64,000 nucleotides of DNA. Origin: Thiorhodococcus drewsii AZ1. GTDB lineage: Bacteria; Pseudomonadota; Gammaproteobacteria; Chromatiales; Chromatiaceae. The notes under the pieces are model-generated. The model was not told the DNA's origin, searched no databases, and was given only the letters and a program-made list of their open reading frames with translations. The translations under genes were made by a program, and so were the position numbers. This document shows, piece by piece, positions 27,041 through 35,985 of this stretch; positions within the stretch are counted from its first letter, which is position 1; each line of letters opens with the position of its first letter. The stretch covers positions 1-64,000 of the forward strand of contig NZ_AFWT01000007.1 in assembly GCF_000224065.1 (NCBI RefSeq), read 5' to 3'.

Positions 27041-28006
27041 TCAGACGCAGGCGCGTACTTCGGTGACGGTGTGATCGAAACACATGCACCGATTGCGCCC
27101 CCGATCCTTGGCGGAATAGAGCGCCAGGTCGGCCTGGCTGACGAGAGTCTGGGGCGGCAGTTCCATGCTCGGCACGACGGCGGATATCCCGATGCTTACG
27201 GTCACATGTCGAGCGGTTCGCGAGGTTGGGTGCAGTAGCCTCAGTCCCTCGACTCTGAGTCTCAGGCGCTCGGCGACGGTGCTCGCGGCCTCCTGGTCGG
27301 CGCCCAGCAGCGTCAGAGCGAATTCCTCGCCGCCGTAGCGAGAGATGCAATCCCCTTCTTGGCGTAGTCCTTCCTGCAAGGCCGAGGCGACCATGATCAG
27401 AGCTTCGTCGCCCTTCTGATGTCCGAATCGATCGTTGAACGCCTTGAAGTCGTCGACGTCGATCATGAGCAGCGCTATATGGATCTGTCTCGACCGGGCC
27501 TCTCTGAACCGCTCCGAGAGGTCCTGATCGAATCGGCGACGATTGCCGACCCCGGTGAGCGAATCGCGGTAAGTGGTCGCGATCAGCTGCGAGGACTGGG
27601 CGCGCAGCCTGCGTTCCCGGCGCACGGTGGCCGTCATGTCTTGGATCTGGATCAGGCAGGCGTAAGGATCGCTGCAGGTCGGGGTGACATAAACGAGCTG
27701 CTGCATGCGCTGATCCAGCTCGCGGTCACCGGGTTTTTGGTAAAGCGGGAGTACCGACGGGTTGAGTCCCGGCGTGAGGACGGAGGAAAGCCGAAATCGC
27801 AGTGCCTGCTGAATGCAGTTCAGCAGTCTGGAGTGTTTCATCTCGACGAAGACGTCCTCTATGGGCCTTCCGGCGACATCCTCAGGCGCGATTCCGCTGT
27901 GGCGCGTCATCCAGGCATTCCAGGAGAGGAGGCAGCCTCGATCGTCGAGCAGAACGACGCCGGTTTGCAGCTGGTCCATCAGCTGGGCGTTTGCCGCGCG
28001 ATCCAT
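27041..28006 (-). CDS. PAS-GGDEF diguanylate cyclase
   Basis: This 321-residue protein has an N-terminal PAS domain (about residues 8-130; GVVLLDDRGCLLSWNAWM) and a C-terminal GGDEF domain (about 150-315) with DSLTGVGNRRRFDQDL and an intact YGGEEFALTLLG. It should synthesise cyclic di-GMP. The residues before GGEEF read RQEGD, not a canonical RxxD inhibitory site. No membrane segments are present, so the PAS domain would sense a cytoplasmic cue or a partner. The gene starts five bases after the CheC-like gene stop and ends the operon. Confidence 0.9.
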   Translation of the reverse strand: MDRAANAQLMDQLQTGVVLLDDRGCLLSWNAWMTRHSGIAPEDVAGRPIEDVFVEMKHSRLLNCIQQALRFRLSSVLTPGLNPSVLPLYQKPGDRELDQRMQQLVYVTPTCSDPYACLIQIQDMTATVRRERRLRAQSSQLIATTYRDSLTGVGNRRRFDQDLSERFREARSRQIHIALLMIDVDDFKAFNDRFGHQKGDEALIMVASALQEGLRQEGDCISRYGGEEFALTLLGADQEAASTVAERLRLRVEGLRLLHPTSRTARHVTVSIGISAVVPSMELPPQTLVSQADLALYSAKDRGRNRCMCFDHTVTEVRACV

Positions 28007-28010
28007 GCCG

Positions 28011-28652
28011 TTAGCGTATTCCGAGACGCGTCAGATAGCTGTCGACGCATGTCAGTAGTGCGTGCAGCGAACTGACGCTGAGCAGGAACAGCAGGTGGCC
28101 ATTGATGCGTTCCTGACGTATGGAGAGGTGAATCTGCAGGATGAGCAGCACCTCTTTCTGGTCGCCGCCGAACAGTGGCAGCGATTCGGTATCGCTGAAA
28201 TGGTGCTCGGGCAGGCTGCCCATAAACTCGACGCCGAACTCGTCGGCCAGCGCGCTCATGCAGGCATTGAGGATGATGTTGCCGATCTCGCACATCGCTT
28301 CCTGCTCGAACTCCGACAGTTCTTCCGGCGGCATGTTGGGGTCGAGCATGTGGCTGAGGATTGCCAGGGCGTTACGCTCCGGGAAGAGCAGTACGGCACG
28401 CGCCTCGAACGGGCCGGAAAAGTCCATGGCCACCATGCTGAGTTCCTTGAATTCGGAGTCCAGCAAGGCTTGGGTGATCTGGGAGGGATACGCGAAGCTG
28501 ATGCTCGGCGCCGACAATTCCACCTCGTCCTTGACGATCAGGCTCAGGCTGTTGGCCGCCCGTCCGACACCCAGGTTGAAGAGCTCGCCCAGTGCGTCCA
28601 GTTGCAGCTCGTCGAGTGTGGGTTCGTCGTGCCCGGATTCATCGAATGCCAT
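28011..28652 (-). CDS. CheC-like phosphatase with two active-site motifs
   Basis: This 213-residue protein matches the CheC/CheX/FliY phosphatase fold. The first half has DALGELFN (Asp19, Glu23, Asn26) followed after 22 residues by Pro49, fitting the D/S-x3-E-x2-N-x22-P motif. The second half has CEIGN with Glu and Asn near 119 and 122 and a Pro 22 residues later. Both potential active sites are therefore present. Such proteins dephosphorylate CheY-type receivers. ATG 28652 is used, six bases from the stop of the CheY-like gene. The usual CheD partner is not adjacent, and the downstream gene is a diguanylate cyclase. Confidence 0.85.
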   Translation of the reverse strand: MAFDESGHDEPTLDELQLDALGELFNLGVGRAANSLSLIVKDEVELSAPSISFAYPSQITQALLDSEFKELSMVAMDFSGPFEARAVLLFPERNALAILSHMLDPNMPPEELSEFEQEAMCEIGNIILNACMSALADEFGVEFMGSLPEHHFSDTESLPLFGGDQKEVLLILQIHLSIRQERINGHLLFLLSVSSLHALLTCVDSYLTRLGIR

Positions 28653-28658
28653 CAAGAC

Positions 28659-29033
28659 TCATTCCTCGAACAGTTCGACCATGCGGGCGATCGAATCCGG
28701 CGTGATCGGCTTGGCGGCGAACTTGACACCCGCGCTCTCGGCCGCTTGGCGAACCGCATCCTGGATGTTCGCCGTACAGAGGGCGATCTTGATCTCGGGG
28801 TTGTGTAGCCGAATGCGTCCGGCGGCCTCCAGTCCACTCATGCCTGGCATATTGACGTCCATGCTCACGTAGTGCGGCGCCTCGCGCTCGATCGCGGCGA
28901 GCGCGTCGGCGCTGTTGGCGGCTTCGGCGATGCGCCAGTCGGGGCGTAGGTTGGCGACGATCCGACTGATCATCATGCGGGACATCTTGCTGTCGTCGAC
29001 GATCAGCAGGAGTGGGGAATCCGTGGTTGTCAT
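28659..29033 (-). CDS. CheY-like single-domain response regulator
   Basis: This 124-residue receiver domain stands alone, with the acidic pair in LLIVDDSKMSR (residues 12-14), phospho-acceptor Asp59 in YVSMDVNMPG, and Lys near residue 107 in FAAKPITPD. It has no output domain, so it should act by binding a partner when phosphorylated. ATG 29033 was chosen because it begins directly before the first strand; the longer frame to 29093 has no family similarity. It is the first gene of a three-gene operon with a CheC-like phosphatase and a PAS-GGDEF cyclase. Confidence 0.9.
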   Translation of the reverse strand: MTTTDSPLLLIVDDSKMSRMMISRIVANLRPDWRIAEAANSADALAAIEREAPHYVSMDVNMPGMSGLEAAGRIRLHNPEIKIALCTANIQDAVRQAAESAGVKFAAKPITPDSIARMVELFEE

Positions 29034-29155
29034 GAGGTTCGATGTTGGTGGGGATGCGTTCGTGCGAATGTCTGCAGGGGGCGAGTCGATCATTCTACGC
29101 AGCGCTGTGGGGTTATGTCTTTAGGAGACCCCGGCCTTGATGCCCAGTTCCTGAT

Positions 29156-29872
29156 TCATGACAAGTCATTCGCCTGAACGATGGTGGTCACCGTCGCCTC
29201 GCCGTTCTCCAAGCGCCAGCGGATATCGAATTCATAGAGGCGCATGCCGAAGTTGCGCCGGTTCGGGTAGCGGTCCATGTAACCCGGTCGCGGGTCCTGC
29301 GACAGCACTTGCGCGATGAGTTCGCGCAGACGCAGCTCGCCCTTGGGATCGGCCTGAGCCAGGTCGTTCAGGGCCTGTTCTGAGAAGCGCACCGTCAGCG
29401 CGACCGTCTCCGGCGGGGTCGCGAATCCGTTGCTCGCCTGAGGTAAGGCGTCGGCATAGGGTACGTAGGGTTTGATGTCGAGCACCGGGGTGCCGTCGAG
29501 CAGATCGATTCCGCGCAGGCGCAGGCTCAGTCCCCGGCCCTCTTCGATCAGGCCCAGATGCTCGACCGCCGAGATCCCGATGGGGTTGGGGCGATAGGGC
29601 GCGCGACTGGCGAAGACGCCGACCGTTTCGCGTCCGCCGAGACGAGGAGGGCGGACGGTGGGTCTCCAGCCCGCTTCGGGGCAGTCGGCATGGAAGACAA
29701 AGATCACCCAGACGTGTGAAAAACCCTCGATGCCCTTGAATGCCTCCGGGCGTGCGAATGGTGGAAGAAGCTCCAGTCGTGCTTCGGCCGCCGTCACCAG
29801 TCCGGGCTGACGCGGGATGCCGAATTTGTCCCTGTAGGGCGAGCGGATGAAACCGATCGGATCGAACTTCAC
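29156..29872 (-). CDS. trmO: tRNA (t6A37) N6-methyltransferase TrmO
   Basis: This 238-residue protein of the TsaA/TrmO family methylates t6A37 of tRNA-Thr to m6t6A with S-adenosylmethionine. Family motifs are FDPIGFIRSPYRDKFGIPRQ (residues 3-22), FSHVWVIFVFH, RAPYRPNPIGISAV and DGTPVLDIKPYVPYAD. It has the usual C-terminal domain. The start is GTG 29872, overlapping the TetR stop as GTGA, which implies translational coupling. Coupling a tRNA-modification gene to an efflux regulator is unusual. Confidence 0.93.
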   Translation of the reverse strand: MKFDPIGFIRSPYRDKFGIPRQPGLVTAAEARLELLPPFARPEAFKGIEGFSHVWVIFVFHADCPEAGWRPTVRPPRLGGRETVGVFASRAPYRPNPIGISAVEHLGLIEEGRGLSLRLRGIDLLDGTPVLDIKPYVPYADALPQASNGFATPPETVALTVRFSEQALNDLAQADPKGELRLRELIAQVLSQDPRPGYMDRYPNRRNFGMRLYEFDIRWRLENGEATVTTIVQANDLS

Positions 29873-30540
29873 GATGCCTCGTTCTCCGGTGCGTGTGTGC
29901 TCAAGATGAGGTCGACGCTGGATTCGATCCGATGCCGTAGCGCCTTGCGCGCGGGTTTGGCGCATCCGCCGATCATGAGCCCTGTGGTTTGAAAGCCCTG
30001 CCACATTCCGAGGAGTTGCTCGGCGGCCAGCCGGCAATCGTGTTCCCGCAGATCGCCGCATCGGACCGCGTCCCCCAGCAGTGCGGCCAGCTTGTCGCAG
30101 GTGGCTTCGGCGCCCTCCTGATGGATGATCGGGCCTAACCAGGGGTGTTGCATGGCCTGCGAGGCCAGCATGCGCTGCAGGGTCAGGAATTCATCGCTGG
30201 TCAGGTAATCCATGAGACAGAGGCCGAACTCGATCAGGGTTTGGCGCAACTGGGTCGGGTCCGTCGCAAGCGCTTCGAGAACGGCGGTCATATGGTCGCG
30301 TTGGGCGAGAATGACCGCTCGGATCAATCCGGGGAGATCGTTGAAGTGGGCATAGACGGTGACCTTTGAGACCCCGGCGGTGCGCGCCACTCCCTCCATG
30401 GTGAGGCTTTTGAGTCCCCCGGCGTAGAAAAGCGCGCGCGCTGCGGCGAGCATCGCTTCGTGCTTGCCCTCGTCGGGCGGCCTGCCTCGGGTCGAACGGG
30501 GTGTTTGGTCGTCGATTTCTGCTGGGACTTGCTCGGGCAT
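29869..30540 (-). CDS. TetR-family regulator, probably of the divergent RND pump
   Basis: This 223-residue regulator has an N-terminal TetR HTH (about residues 25-75) with MEGVARTAGVSKVTVYAHF and a ligand-binding C-terminal domain of the AefR-like type. It is divergent from the RND efflux pair, a classic arrangement in which the regulator represses the pump promoter. An imperfect dyad overlaps that promoter (30685-30713). The first about 20 residues are a low-complexity extension. The stop overlaps trmO. Confidence 0.88.
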   Translation of the reverse strand: MPEQVPAEIDDQTPRSTRGRPPDEGKHEAMLAAARALFYAGGLKSLTMEGVARTAGVSKVTVYAHFNDLPGLIRAVILAQRDHMTAVLEALATDPTQLRQTLIEFGLCLMDYLTSDEFLTLQRMLASQAMQHPWLGPIIHQEGAEATCDKLAALLGDAVRCGDLREHDCRLAAEQLLGMWQGFQTTGLMIGGCAKPARKALRHRIESSVDLILSTHAPENEAS

Positions 30541-30684
30541 GTGGTGGCTCGGGCTCGATGTGGTGCCTCTCTCGTTGGGGAAGGGTACCAGGACGGAAGG
30601 TTTTGCTTCAGCTCCGATGCCTCGGTAGAGGCCATTCGTCCGTCGGGACGGGGTTTCTTCAGGGGCCGGTGGGCGGGTTCTCTA

Positions 30685-30713
30685 TTTACTAAACGAAAGC
30701 GTACAGTAATAAT
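30685..30713 (+). promoter_or_regulatory. Promoter and overlapping dyad for the RND efflux operon
   Basis: A -35 TTTACT (30685-30690) and a -10 AATAAT (30708-30713, five of six bases) are separated by 17 bases. The outer bases form a dyad, TTTACT against AGTAAT, that spans the promoter, as expected for a TetR repressor operator. Transcription would start near 30720, supporting GTG 30746 as the start of the adaptor gene. The operator role is inferred from position and symmetry. Confidence 0.5.
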
Positions 30714-30745
30714 GGAGCATGAGTCACAATCCTGAGGATGCGTGC

Positions 30746-31831
30746 GTGCGGCGATTCAAGATATCCCCGTCTCTATTGTTCGGTGGTTTGGTGCTTCTGA
30801 CAGGGTGTCAGCCGAGTGCCGAGCCCGTCTTGGACGAGGTGGCGCCATTGGTGGTGACGACGCGTATCCAGGCGTCCGACGCCAGTACCTGGAGTCTCAC
30901 GGGCACCTGGCAGGCGCGCCATGAGATCCCACTGTCCTTTCGGATCGGCGGCAAGGTCGCTGCGCGTCTGGTCGATGCCGGTGCGCGCGTCGAGATGGGC
31001 CAGGTGCTGTTCCGGCTCGATCCGCGCGACGTTTCCCAACAACGGATCGCCGCCGAGGCCCAGGTCGCCAGCGCGCGCGCCGAGACCCAGAATGCCGAGC
31101 GCGAGCGGGCGCGTCTCGCCGACATGCTCAAGCGCAAGCTGACCAGTCAGCAGGAGTACGATCGGGCGGCGACCTCGGCCCAGTCGGCACGGGAACAGCT
31201 GGTGGCGGCCGAGGCCGAGTTGGTTCAGGCGATCAATGCCACCGAATACGCCGTGTTGAAGGCGCCGGCCTCGGGCATCTTGCTCGATGTGACCGGGCAG
31301 CAGGGTCAGGTTGTAACCGCCGGTCAGTCATTGGCGACGCTCGCCGAGAAGGGGCCGCTGGAGGCCGAGGTCTATGTCCCCGAGGACCGCCGTGCCCAAC
31401 TGCCGACGCGGGCCGTGGCCGATCCGATCGGAGGCGAACCGCAGATTCCTGTGTCGCTGCGCGAGGTCGCCGGTGCCGTGGACCCGGCGACGCGCACCTG
31501 GCGCGCTCGGTTCACGATCGATCCGGCTGCGTCCGACGGAGTCCAGGGAGTTGCGCTCGGGACCACCTTGACCCTGCGCTTCAAGCGCCCGGCCGAGGGT
31601 CCGGGAGAGGGAGCGATCCGTTGGGTTCCGCTCGGTGCCGTCCTGGAGCGCGGCGATGGGCCGCTCGTCTGGCGTCTGGTCGAGGGTCATGTCGAGGCCG
31701 AAGCCGTCACCCTGCTCGGGATCGAGGGTGAACATGCCCGTATCCGCACCCGGCTTCCGGTCGGTACCCAGGTGGTCGCGCTGGGCGTGGACCGCCTTCA
31801 GCCCGGACAGACGGTCAGGGTGCGGCCATGA
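30746..31831 (+). CDS. RND efflux periplasmic adaptor lipoprotein
   Basis: This protein of about 361 residues is a membrane-fusion subunit (HlyD/AcrA type) linking an RND pump to an outer-membrane channel. It has a lipobox LVLLTGC (Cys near residue 21), a lipoyl half-motif PLSFRIGGKVAARLVDAGARVE, a coiled-coil hairpin rich in Ala, Glu and Arg (about 85-150), and the second lipoyl half LKAPASGILLDV. GTG 30746 is preferred because GAGG lies eight bases upstream and ATG 30719 would sit at the predicted transcription start. It overlaps the pump gene by four bases. Confidence 0.88.
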   Translation: MRRFKISPSLLFGGLVLLTGCQPSAEPVLDEVAPLVVTTRIQASDASTWSLTGTWQARHEIPLSFRIGGKVAARLVDAGARVEMGQVLFRLDPRDVSQQRIAAEAQVASARAETQNAERERARLADMLKRKLTSQQEYDRAATSAQSAREQLVAAEAELVQAINATEYAVLKAPASGILLDVTGQQGQVVTAGQSLATLAEKGPLEAEVYVPEDRRAQLPTRAVADPIGGEPQIPVSLREVAGAVDPATRTWRARFTIDPAASDGVQGVALGTTLTLRFKRPAEGPGEGAIRWVPLGAVLERGDGPLVWRLVEGHVEAEAVTLLGIEGEHARIRTRLPVGTQVVALGVDRLQPGQTVRVRP

Positions 31832-34800
31832 AGTCGCAGGGTGCTGGAACGCCACATCAGGGGGCGGGCTTCAATCTGTCCGCGCTCGCCGTGCGCGAGC
31901 GCTCGATCACGCTCTTTCTGATCCTGGTGACGGCCGTCGCCGGTCTGATTTCCTTCTTCGAACTCGGTCGGGCCGAGGATCCGGCATTCACCGTCAAGGT
32001 CCTGGTGGTCTCGGCGGTCTGGCCTGGCGCGAGCGCCGAGCAGATGCAGGATCTGGTCGCCGAGCCGCTGGAGAAACGCATCTCCGAGGTCGACTATTTC
32101 AATAAGGTCGAGACCACGGCCCGACCCGGACGGGTCGATCTCTTCGTCGAGTTTCGCGACTACACGCCGCCGTCCCAGGTGCCCGAGCTCTTCTATCAGG
32201 TTCGCAAGCGCATGCAGGACGAGGCGCCCAATCTGCCCTCGGGCGTGCAAGGTCCCTTCGTCAACGACGAGTTTTCCGACGTCTATTTCGCGCTCTACGC
32301 GCTGACCGCGCCGGATCTGCCGCAGCGTCTGTTGGTGCGCGAGGGCGAGCGCATTCGCGATCGGCTGGCGCGCATCCAGGGGGTGCAGAAGGTGCGCATC
32401 CTGGGCGAGCGTCCGCAGCGTCTCTTCGTCGAGTTCGATCAGGCGCGTCTGGCCACGCTTGGCCTGACGCCGGAGGGCGTCGCCGATGCGCTCGACGCCC
32501 AGAACCGTCTGTTGCCGACCGGTCTGGTCGAGACCTCGGGGCCTCGGGTCTATCTGCGTCTGGATCAGGAGCTGGACGATCCGGAGCGCATCGCGGCCGT
32601 TCCGCTGCGTGTTGGCGATCGGCTCGTGCGTCTGGGGGACGTTGCCACGATCGAGCGCGGCTACGCCGATCCGCCAGGCTATCTGATCCGTGCTGGCGGC
32701 GAGGACGCCATCCTGCTCGGCGTGGTCATGGAACGTGGTGAGAACGGTCTGGATCTGGGCGAACGTCTAGCTGAGTTCCAGACCCGGTTGCGCTCCGATC
32801 TGCCATTGGGGATCCAATTCAAGCAGTTGACCGACCAATCGGATGCCATCGCCCATGCCGTGGAGCTGTTCCAGCTCAAGTTCTTCGTGGCCGTCGCGGT
32901 GGTGATGCTGGTGAGCTTCGTCGCGCTTGGCTGGCGCGCCGGGGTCATCGTCGGGATCGCCATTCCGCTGACCTTGGGGCTGACCTTCCTGCTGATGCTG
33001 ATGCGCGGGGTCAATCTCGACCGCGTCTCGCTCGGCGCGCTCATCATCGCCCTGGGGCTCCTGGTGGACGACGCCATCATCTCGATCGAGATGATGCTGG
33101 TGAAGATGGAGGAGGGCTGGGATCGGCTCAGGTCCGCAGCCCATGCCTGGACGGTCACGGCCGCGCCTATGCTGAGCGGAACCCTGGTGACGGTCGTCGG
33201 CTTCGTTCCCATCGGTTTCGCCCGCTCCAGCGTCGGCGAGTACGCGGGCAATATCTTCTGGGTCCTGGCCTTCGCCCTGCTAGTGTCCTGGCTGGTGGCC
33301 GTGACCTTCACGCCCTATCTGGGCACACTGCTGCTGAAGCCGCCCAAGCTGAAATCCGAGAGCCATGAAGAGACGCTCTACGACTCGCGGCTCTATCGGC
33401 GTCTACGGGCGGTCATCCGCTGGTGCGTGCGGCACAAGCGGCTGGTGGTTGCGATGACCTTCGGTGCGCTGGCGCTGGCCATCGCCGGACTCGCCGGTCC
33501 GGTACAGAAGCAGTTCTTCCCAACCTCGGATCGGCCCGAGGTGCTGGTTGACATCACTCTGCCGGAGGGCAGCAGCATCCGCGCGAGCCAAGCGGTGGCC
33601 GAGCGCGTTGAGCAGCTGATCCAGTCGGCGCCGGGCGTGCGTTCGTACGCGACCTATGTCGGTGCCGGCGCTCCGCGCTTCTTCCTGGCGCTCAATCCGG
33701 AGCTGACCAATCCGGCCTTCGCTAAACTGATCCTGGTCGCCGAAGGGCCGGCCGCGCGCGACGCGCTCATCGAGCATCTGAACGCCCACATCGAGGCCGG
33801 CGAATTCCCCGAGGCCCGCGTGCGGGTCCACAAGCTGCTCTATGGCCCGCCCGTGATCTGGCCGGTGACCTTCCGCGTGCTGGGGCCTGATCCGTTGGTG
33901 CTGCGGCGTATCGCCGAGCAGGTGCGCGATGAGATCGCGCGCCATCCCAATACCCGCGATGCGCATCTCGAATGGGGCGAGCGGGTCCCGGTGCTGAAGC
34001 TCGAACTGGATCCCGAGCGGTTGCGTTCGATCGGTCTCACCCCGCGCGAGATCGCGGGGCAGCTCCAGTACGAGCTGTCTGGGATCACCGCGACCGAGAT
34101 CCGCGAGGATATCCGTCACGTCGATCTGGTCTTGCGCGGGCTGCCCGAGGGCAGCGGGCGCTCCGGTCGTTTGGCGGATCTGACCATCAAGACGCTCGAC
34201 GGTCGCCAGATTCCGCTGTCGCAGGCGGGGACGCTCAAGGTCGAGTTCGAGGATCCGGTCCTCAAGCGCTACAACCGCGAGCCCTTTATTGCCGTCAACG
34301 CCGAGGTGGTCGGTGCCCAGCCGCCGGACGTGACCGCAGCGATCATTCCACGGCTCGCTACCATCCGCGATGCCCTGCCGCTCGATTACCGGATCGACGT
34401 GGGCGGCTCCGTCGAGCAGTCCGGAAAGGCCGATGCCTCCATCAAGCGCGTTCAGCCCATCATGCTGGTGCTGATGCTTACGGTCATCATGTTCCAGATG
34501 CGCAGCTTCTCAGGGACCTTCATGGTGGTTGCCACGGCACCGCTCGGGGTGATCGGCGCGACCCTGGCCCTGCTTGTCGGCGGGCAGCAGTTCGGATTCG
34601 TCGCCTTGCTCGGTCTGATCGGGCTGGCCGGCATCCTGATGCGCAACACCCTCATCCTGGCCAAGCAGATCGAGGAGAACCGGGAGCAGGGCATGGAGGC
34701 GTCGGTGGCCGTGATCGAGGCGACCGTGCGGCGGGCGCGGCCGGTGGTGCTGACCGCCGCTGCCGCCGTCTTCGCCTTCATGCCCCTGACCACGGATACC

Positions 34801-34923
34801 TTCTGGGGACCGCTCGCCTATGTGCTGATCGGCGGCGTCATCGTCGGGACCGGCATCACGCTCCTGTTTCTGCCGGCGCTTTATGCGCTTTGGTTTCGGG
34901 TGCGGATGCCCGCGACGGTATGA
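31828..34923 (+). CDS. RND-family efflux permease
   Basis: This 1031-residue inner-membrane pump has 12 predicted membrane segments and two large periplasmic loops, as in AcrB/HAE1-type exporters. The proton-relay pair is present in helix 4 as GLLVDDAIISIEMM. The C-terminal helices contain MRNTLILAKQIEENREQGM. It should use the proton gradient to expel drugs, dyes or detergents through the adaptor and a TolC-type channel, which is not encoded here. ATG 31828 overlaps the adaptor stop. The 3' end overlaps the convergent EamA gene by 68 bases. Confidence 0.93.
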   Translation: MKSQGAGTPHQGAGFNLSALAVRERSITLFLILVTAVAGLISFFELGRAEDPAFTVKVLVVSAVWPGASAEQMQDLVAEPLEKRISEVDYFNKVETTARPGRVDLFVEFRDYTPPSQVPELFYQVRKRMQDEAPNLPSGVQGPFVNDEFSDVYFALYALTAPDLPQRLLVREGERIRDRLARIQGVQKVRILGERPQRLFVEFDQARLATLGLTPEGVADALDAQNRLLPTGLVETSGPRVYLRLDQELDDPERIAAVPLRVGDRLVRLGDVATIERGYADPPGYLIRAGGEDAILLGVVMERGENGLDLGERLAEFQTRLRSDLPLGIQFKQLTDQSDAIAHAVELFQLKFFVAVAVVMLVSFVALGWRAGVIVGIAIPLTLGLTFLLMLMRGVNLDRVSLGALIIALGLLVDDAIISIEMMLVKMEEGWDRLRSAAHAWTVTAAPMLSGTLVTVVGFVPIGFARSSVGEYAGNIFWVLAFALLVSWLVAVTFTPYLGTLLLKPPKLKSESHEETLYDSRLYRRLRAVIRWCVRHKRLVVAMTFGALALAIAGLAGPVQKQFFPTSDRPEVLVDITLPEGSSIRASQAVAERVEQLIQSAPGVRSYATYVGAGAPRFFLALNPELTNPAFAKLILVAEGPAARDALIEHLNAHIEAGEFPEARVRVHKLLYGPPVIWPVTFRVLGPDPLVLRRIAEQVRDEIARHPNTRDAHLEWGERVPVLKLELDPERLRSIGLTPREIAGQLQYELSGITATEIREDIRHVDLVLRGLPEGSGRSGRLADLTIKTLDGRQIPLSQAGTLKVEFEDPVLKRYNREPFIAVNAEVVGAQPPDVTAAIIPRLATIRDALPLDYRIDVGGSVEQSGKADASIKRVQPIMLVLMLTVIMFQMRSFSGTFMVVATAPLGVIGATLALLVGGQQFGFVALLGLIGLAGILMRNTLILAKQIEENREQGMEASVAVIEATVRRARPVVLTAAAAVFAFMPLTTDTFWGPLAYVLIGGVIVGTGITLLFLPALYALWFRVRMPATV

Positions 34924-35887
34924 GCCTGTATCTCAGTGCGCGTAGCCCGCGTGATGCCCCGGCCACCGAGCGCCGATCGAGTCGCAGCCCTGGGCACCAA
35001 TGGAGCAGCCCCATGGCGGCGACCACCAGGGCGAAGCCGAGCACCTGAATCGGCGCGATCTCCTCGCCCAGGATCCACCAGGCCGCGAGCAGGGTCACTG
35101 CCGGTCCACTCAGGGCGATGAGGCTGGCGCGTCCGGCCCCGGTGTGTCGGATACCCTCGAACAGCAGCAGGAAGGGCACCACCGTGGCCACCACGACCAT
35201 GACGGCGATCCAGCCGACGCCCTCGATCGGCAGAGTCCAGTCCTCGGGGCTCGCCCAGAAGAGCCCATAGAGCAGGAACACCAGAAAGGTGGTGCTGTTC
35301 ATCATGGCCGTGAGGCGTGGTCCGCCCACGCGCTTGGATAGATCCTGCCCCAGAACCAGGAAGAGTGCGTAGCTGGCTGCGGCGGTCGCGCCGCAGGCGA
35401 TGCCGATCCATGCGCTGCGATCCAGATGACCGCCGAATCCCTTGGGCGCGAACAGCAGTATCAAGCCGAGATAGGCGAGCGCGAAGACCAGCAATTCGCG
35501 CCGGGTCGGCGCGCGCCGCTCGCGCACGGCAGTGAGCGCCTGGACCACCAAGGGATAGGTGAAGAGCAGCATGCGCGAGAGTCCGGCGCCCAGATGGTCG
35601 ATCGCCATGAAGTCCGCGATCGTGGCGACCGTGAAGAGGGTGCCGATGAGCAGGGTGTCGCGCCAGTCTCGCCAGGAGGTGCTGTGTCCGTCCGGCAGCA
35701 GGCGCACCACCAGCCAATAGAGCGGCATGGCGAGCAGGATGCGCAGCATCAGCACCCCGGCGACCGTCATCCCGGTCGCGAACGCCAGCTTGGCGAAGAC
35801 GCCCTTGAAGGCGAAGCCGACATTGGCGAAAAACACCATGAGTGCAGGTGAGTGGAGTGCGGCTGTCGGTCGTCGGTCGTCGTGCAT
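34856..35887 (-). CDS. EamA/DMT-family transporter
   Basis: This 343-residue protein has about ten hydrophobic segments arranged as two EamA repeats, the drug/metabolite transporter layout. Segments include ALMVFFANVGFAFKGVFAKL near the N-terminus and APIQVLGFALVVAAMGLLHW near the end. A basic C-terminal tail of about 45 residues follows, and its coding sequence overlaps the RND permease gene. Start ATG 35887 has AGGACA upstream. The divergent LysR gene is the likely regulator. The substrate is unknown; family members export amino acids or metabolites. Confidence 0.85.
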   Translation of the reverse strand: MHDDRRPTAALHSPALMVFFANVGFAFKGVFAKLAFATGMTVAGVLMLRILLAMPLYWLVVRLLPDGHSTSWRDWRDTLLIGTLFTVATIADFMAIDHLGAGLSRMLLFTYPLVVQALTAVRERRAPTRRELLVFALAYLGLILLFAPKGFGGHLDRSAWIGIACGATAAASYALFLVLGQDLSKRVGGPRLTAMMNSTTFLVFLLYGLFWASPEDWTLPIEGVGWIAVMVVVATVVPFLLLFEGIRHTGAGRASLIALSGPAVTLLAAWWILGEEIAPIQVLGFALVVAAMGLLHWCPGLRLDRRSVAGASRGLRALRYRLIPSRASAPETKAHKAPAETGA

Positions 35888-35966
35888 GAAGATGTCCTGC
35901 CGGAAGTGCGAGACCTCTTTGTGCTACAGATATCGCCATGATTCAATTTGAAAGATCTGATGTCAG

Positions 35967-35985
35967 CTATGACGGATTTGCATAG
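35967..35985. promoter_or_regulatory. Candidate LysR-type T-N11-A inverted repeat
   Basis: CTATG (35967-35971) and CATAG (35981-35985) form a 5-base inverted repeat with nine bases between, giving the T-N11-A core typical of LysR binding sites. It lies directly before the LysR gene start in the divergent promoter region shared with the transporter. Such short repeats occur by chance, so this is tentative. Confidence 0.3.
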
